Position numbers and translations under genes: made by a program. A DNA stretch of 64,000 nucleotides from an uncultured Oribacterium sp. (GTDB lineage: Bacteria; Bacillota; Clostridia; Lachnospirales; Lachnospiraceae), in contig CAAGKO010000089.1 of assembly GCA_900770445.1 (NCBI GenBank), positions 94,363 through 158,362 of the forward strand. The letters are read 5' to 3'. Positions within the stretch are counted from its first letter, which is position 1. Each line of letters starts with the position of its first letter. Shown here piece by piece: positions 63,907 to 64,000 of this stretch. The notes under the pieces were generated by a model. That model was not told the origin of the DNA. It worked only from the letters and a program-made list of their open reading frames with translations, and made no database searches.

Positions 63907-64000
63907 CCGCCGTCCTCTCACACCACCGTGCGTACCGTTCGGTACACGGCGGTTTCAACAGTTGACGTGCATAGACTGATAAGCTGTGGCAAGATCATAA
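63889..64000 (-). mobile_element. Group II intron, 3' part (domains V and VI), cut by window end
   Basis: On the minus strand, after the maturase stop, comes a domain V-like hairpin (CCGCCGTGTACC, tetraloop GAAC, GGTACGCACGGTGG), then a short joint, and a domain VI-like hairpin (GGCGG-CTAGTCA-CCGCC) followed by CTCCTAC with a likely branch-point A. The 3' splice site would lie after CCTAC at about 63889. The catalytic-triad position reads CGC, as in bacterial class C introns. The 5' part is outside the window. Confidence 0.8.
63955..64000 (-). CDS. Group II intron reverse transcriptase/maturase, last residues
   Basis: Only the final 14 codons are visible, reading YDLATAYQSMHVNC and then TGA (63957-63955). 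This C-terminal ending is familiar from LtrA-type intron-encoded proteins, and it sits directly before domain V as expected. The rest lies beyond the right edge. Confidence 0.65.
   Translation of the reverse strand, partial: YDLATAYQSMHVNC

Overview
The window looks like chromosomal DNA of a monoderm, anaerobic Clostridia of the Lachnospiraceae type. Supporting signs are a type III glutamine synthetase, class II aldolase, proteins of the DUF4317, DUF2974 (Mbeg1-like), DUF4358, DUF2304 and DUF2142 families, secreted proteins with Thr/Ala linkers, an L,D-transpeptidase with ChW-like repeats, and no outer-membrane genes. Coding DNA is GC-rich with proline almost always CCG, while intergenic DNA is AT-rich. 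I do not assign a genus.

Left part (1-14.9 kb), all minus strand: a cut-off LicC/LicA-like phosphocholine fusion, glnN, fba, thrC, udk, a broken VanZ remnant, then a tightly packed string plsC-pheA-response regulator-histidine kinase-large GATase-like membrane protein-ABC ATPase-ABC permease.

Surface-polymer region (15.0-20.1 kb and 26.5-48.8 kb): an O-antigen/teichoic-type ABC permease without its ATPase, a DUF2142 membrane protein, two acyltransferase-3 proteins, an AEC transporter, at least six glycosyltransferases (GT2, GT8 and one GT-B-like), two MOP flippases, a DegT aminotransferase, an ATP-grasp enzyme, an L,D-transpeptidase, leuA, glmM and rfbA-rfbB-rfbD (rfbC is absent here). Together these make nucleotide sugars and assemble, flip and decorate a rhamnose-containing wall polysaccharide. 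Interrupting it at 20.3-26.4 kb is a compositionally different block resembling the E. coli ybhD-HIJ locus: aconitase-family hydratase, PrpF-family isomerase, carboxylate permease and LysR regulator, probably acquired by transfer.

Right part (48.9-64 kb): mnmA, a DUF2974 lipase-like protein, DUF4317, an RsuA-type pseudouridine synthase, a tRNA-Gly(CCC), a flavin reductase with a Lys/Ser tail, an orphan AAA ATPase behind a phased 10-bp repeat array, then a plus-strand surface set: polysaccharide deacetylase, DUF4358 lipoprotein, MBOAT O-acyltransferase, DHHW protein and SGNH hydrolase, likely acting together in cell-envelope acylation. The window ends inside a group II intron whose 3' end lies in the tail of the SGNH gene.

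Non-coding structures of interest are two large palindromic MITE/ncRNA-like elements (17.6 kb and 52.6 kb), the phased repeats at 55.5 kb, a LysR operator with canonical geometry, and in-frame Ala/Asp/Thr-rich inserts in several otherwise conserved enzymes. All calls come from reading the sequence; no database search was run.
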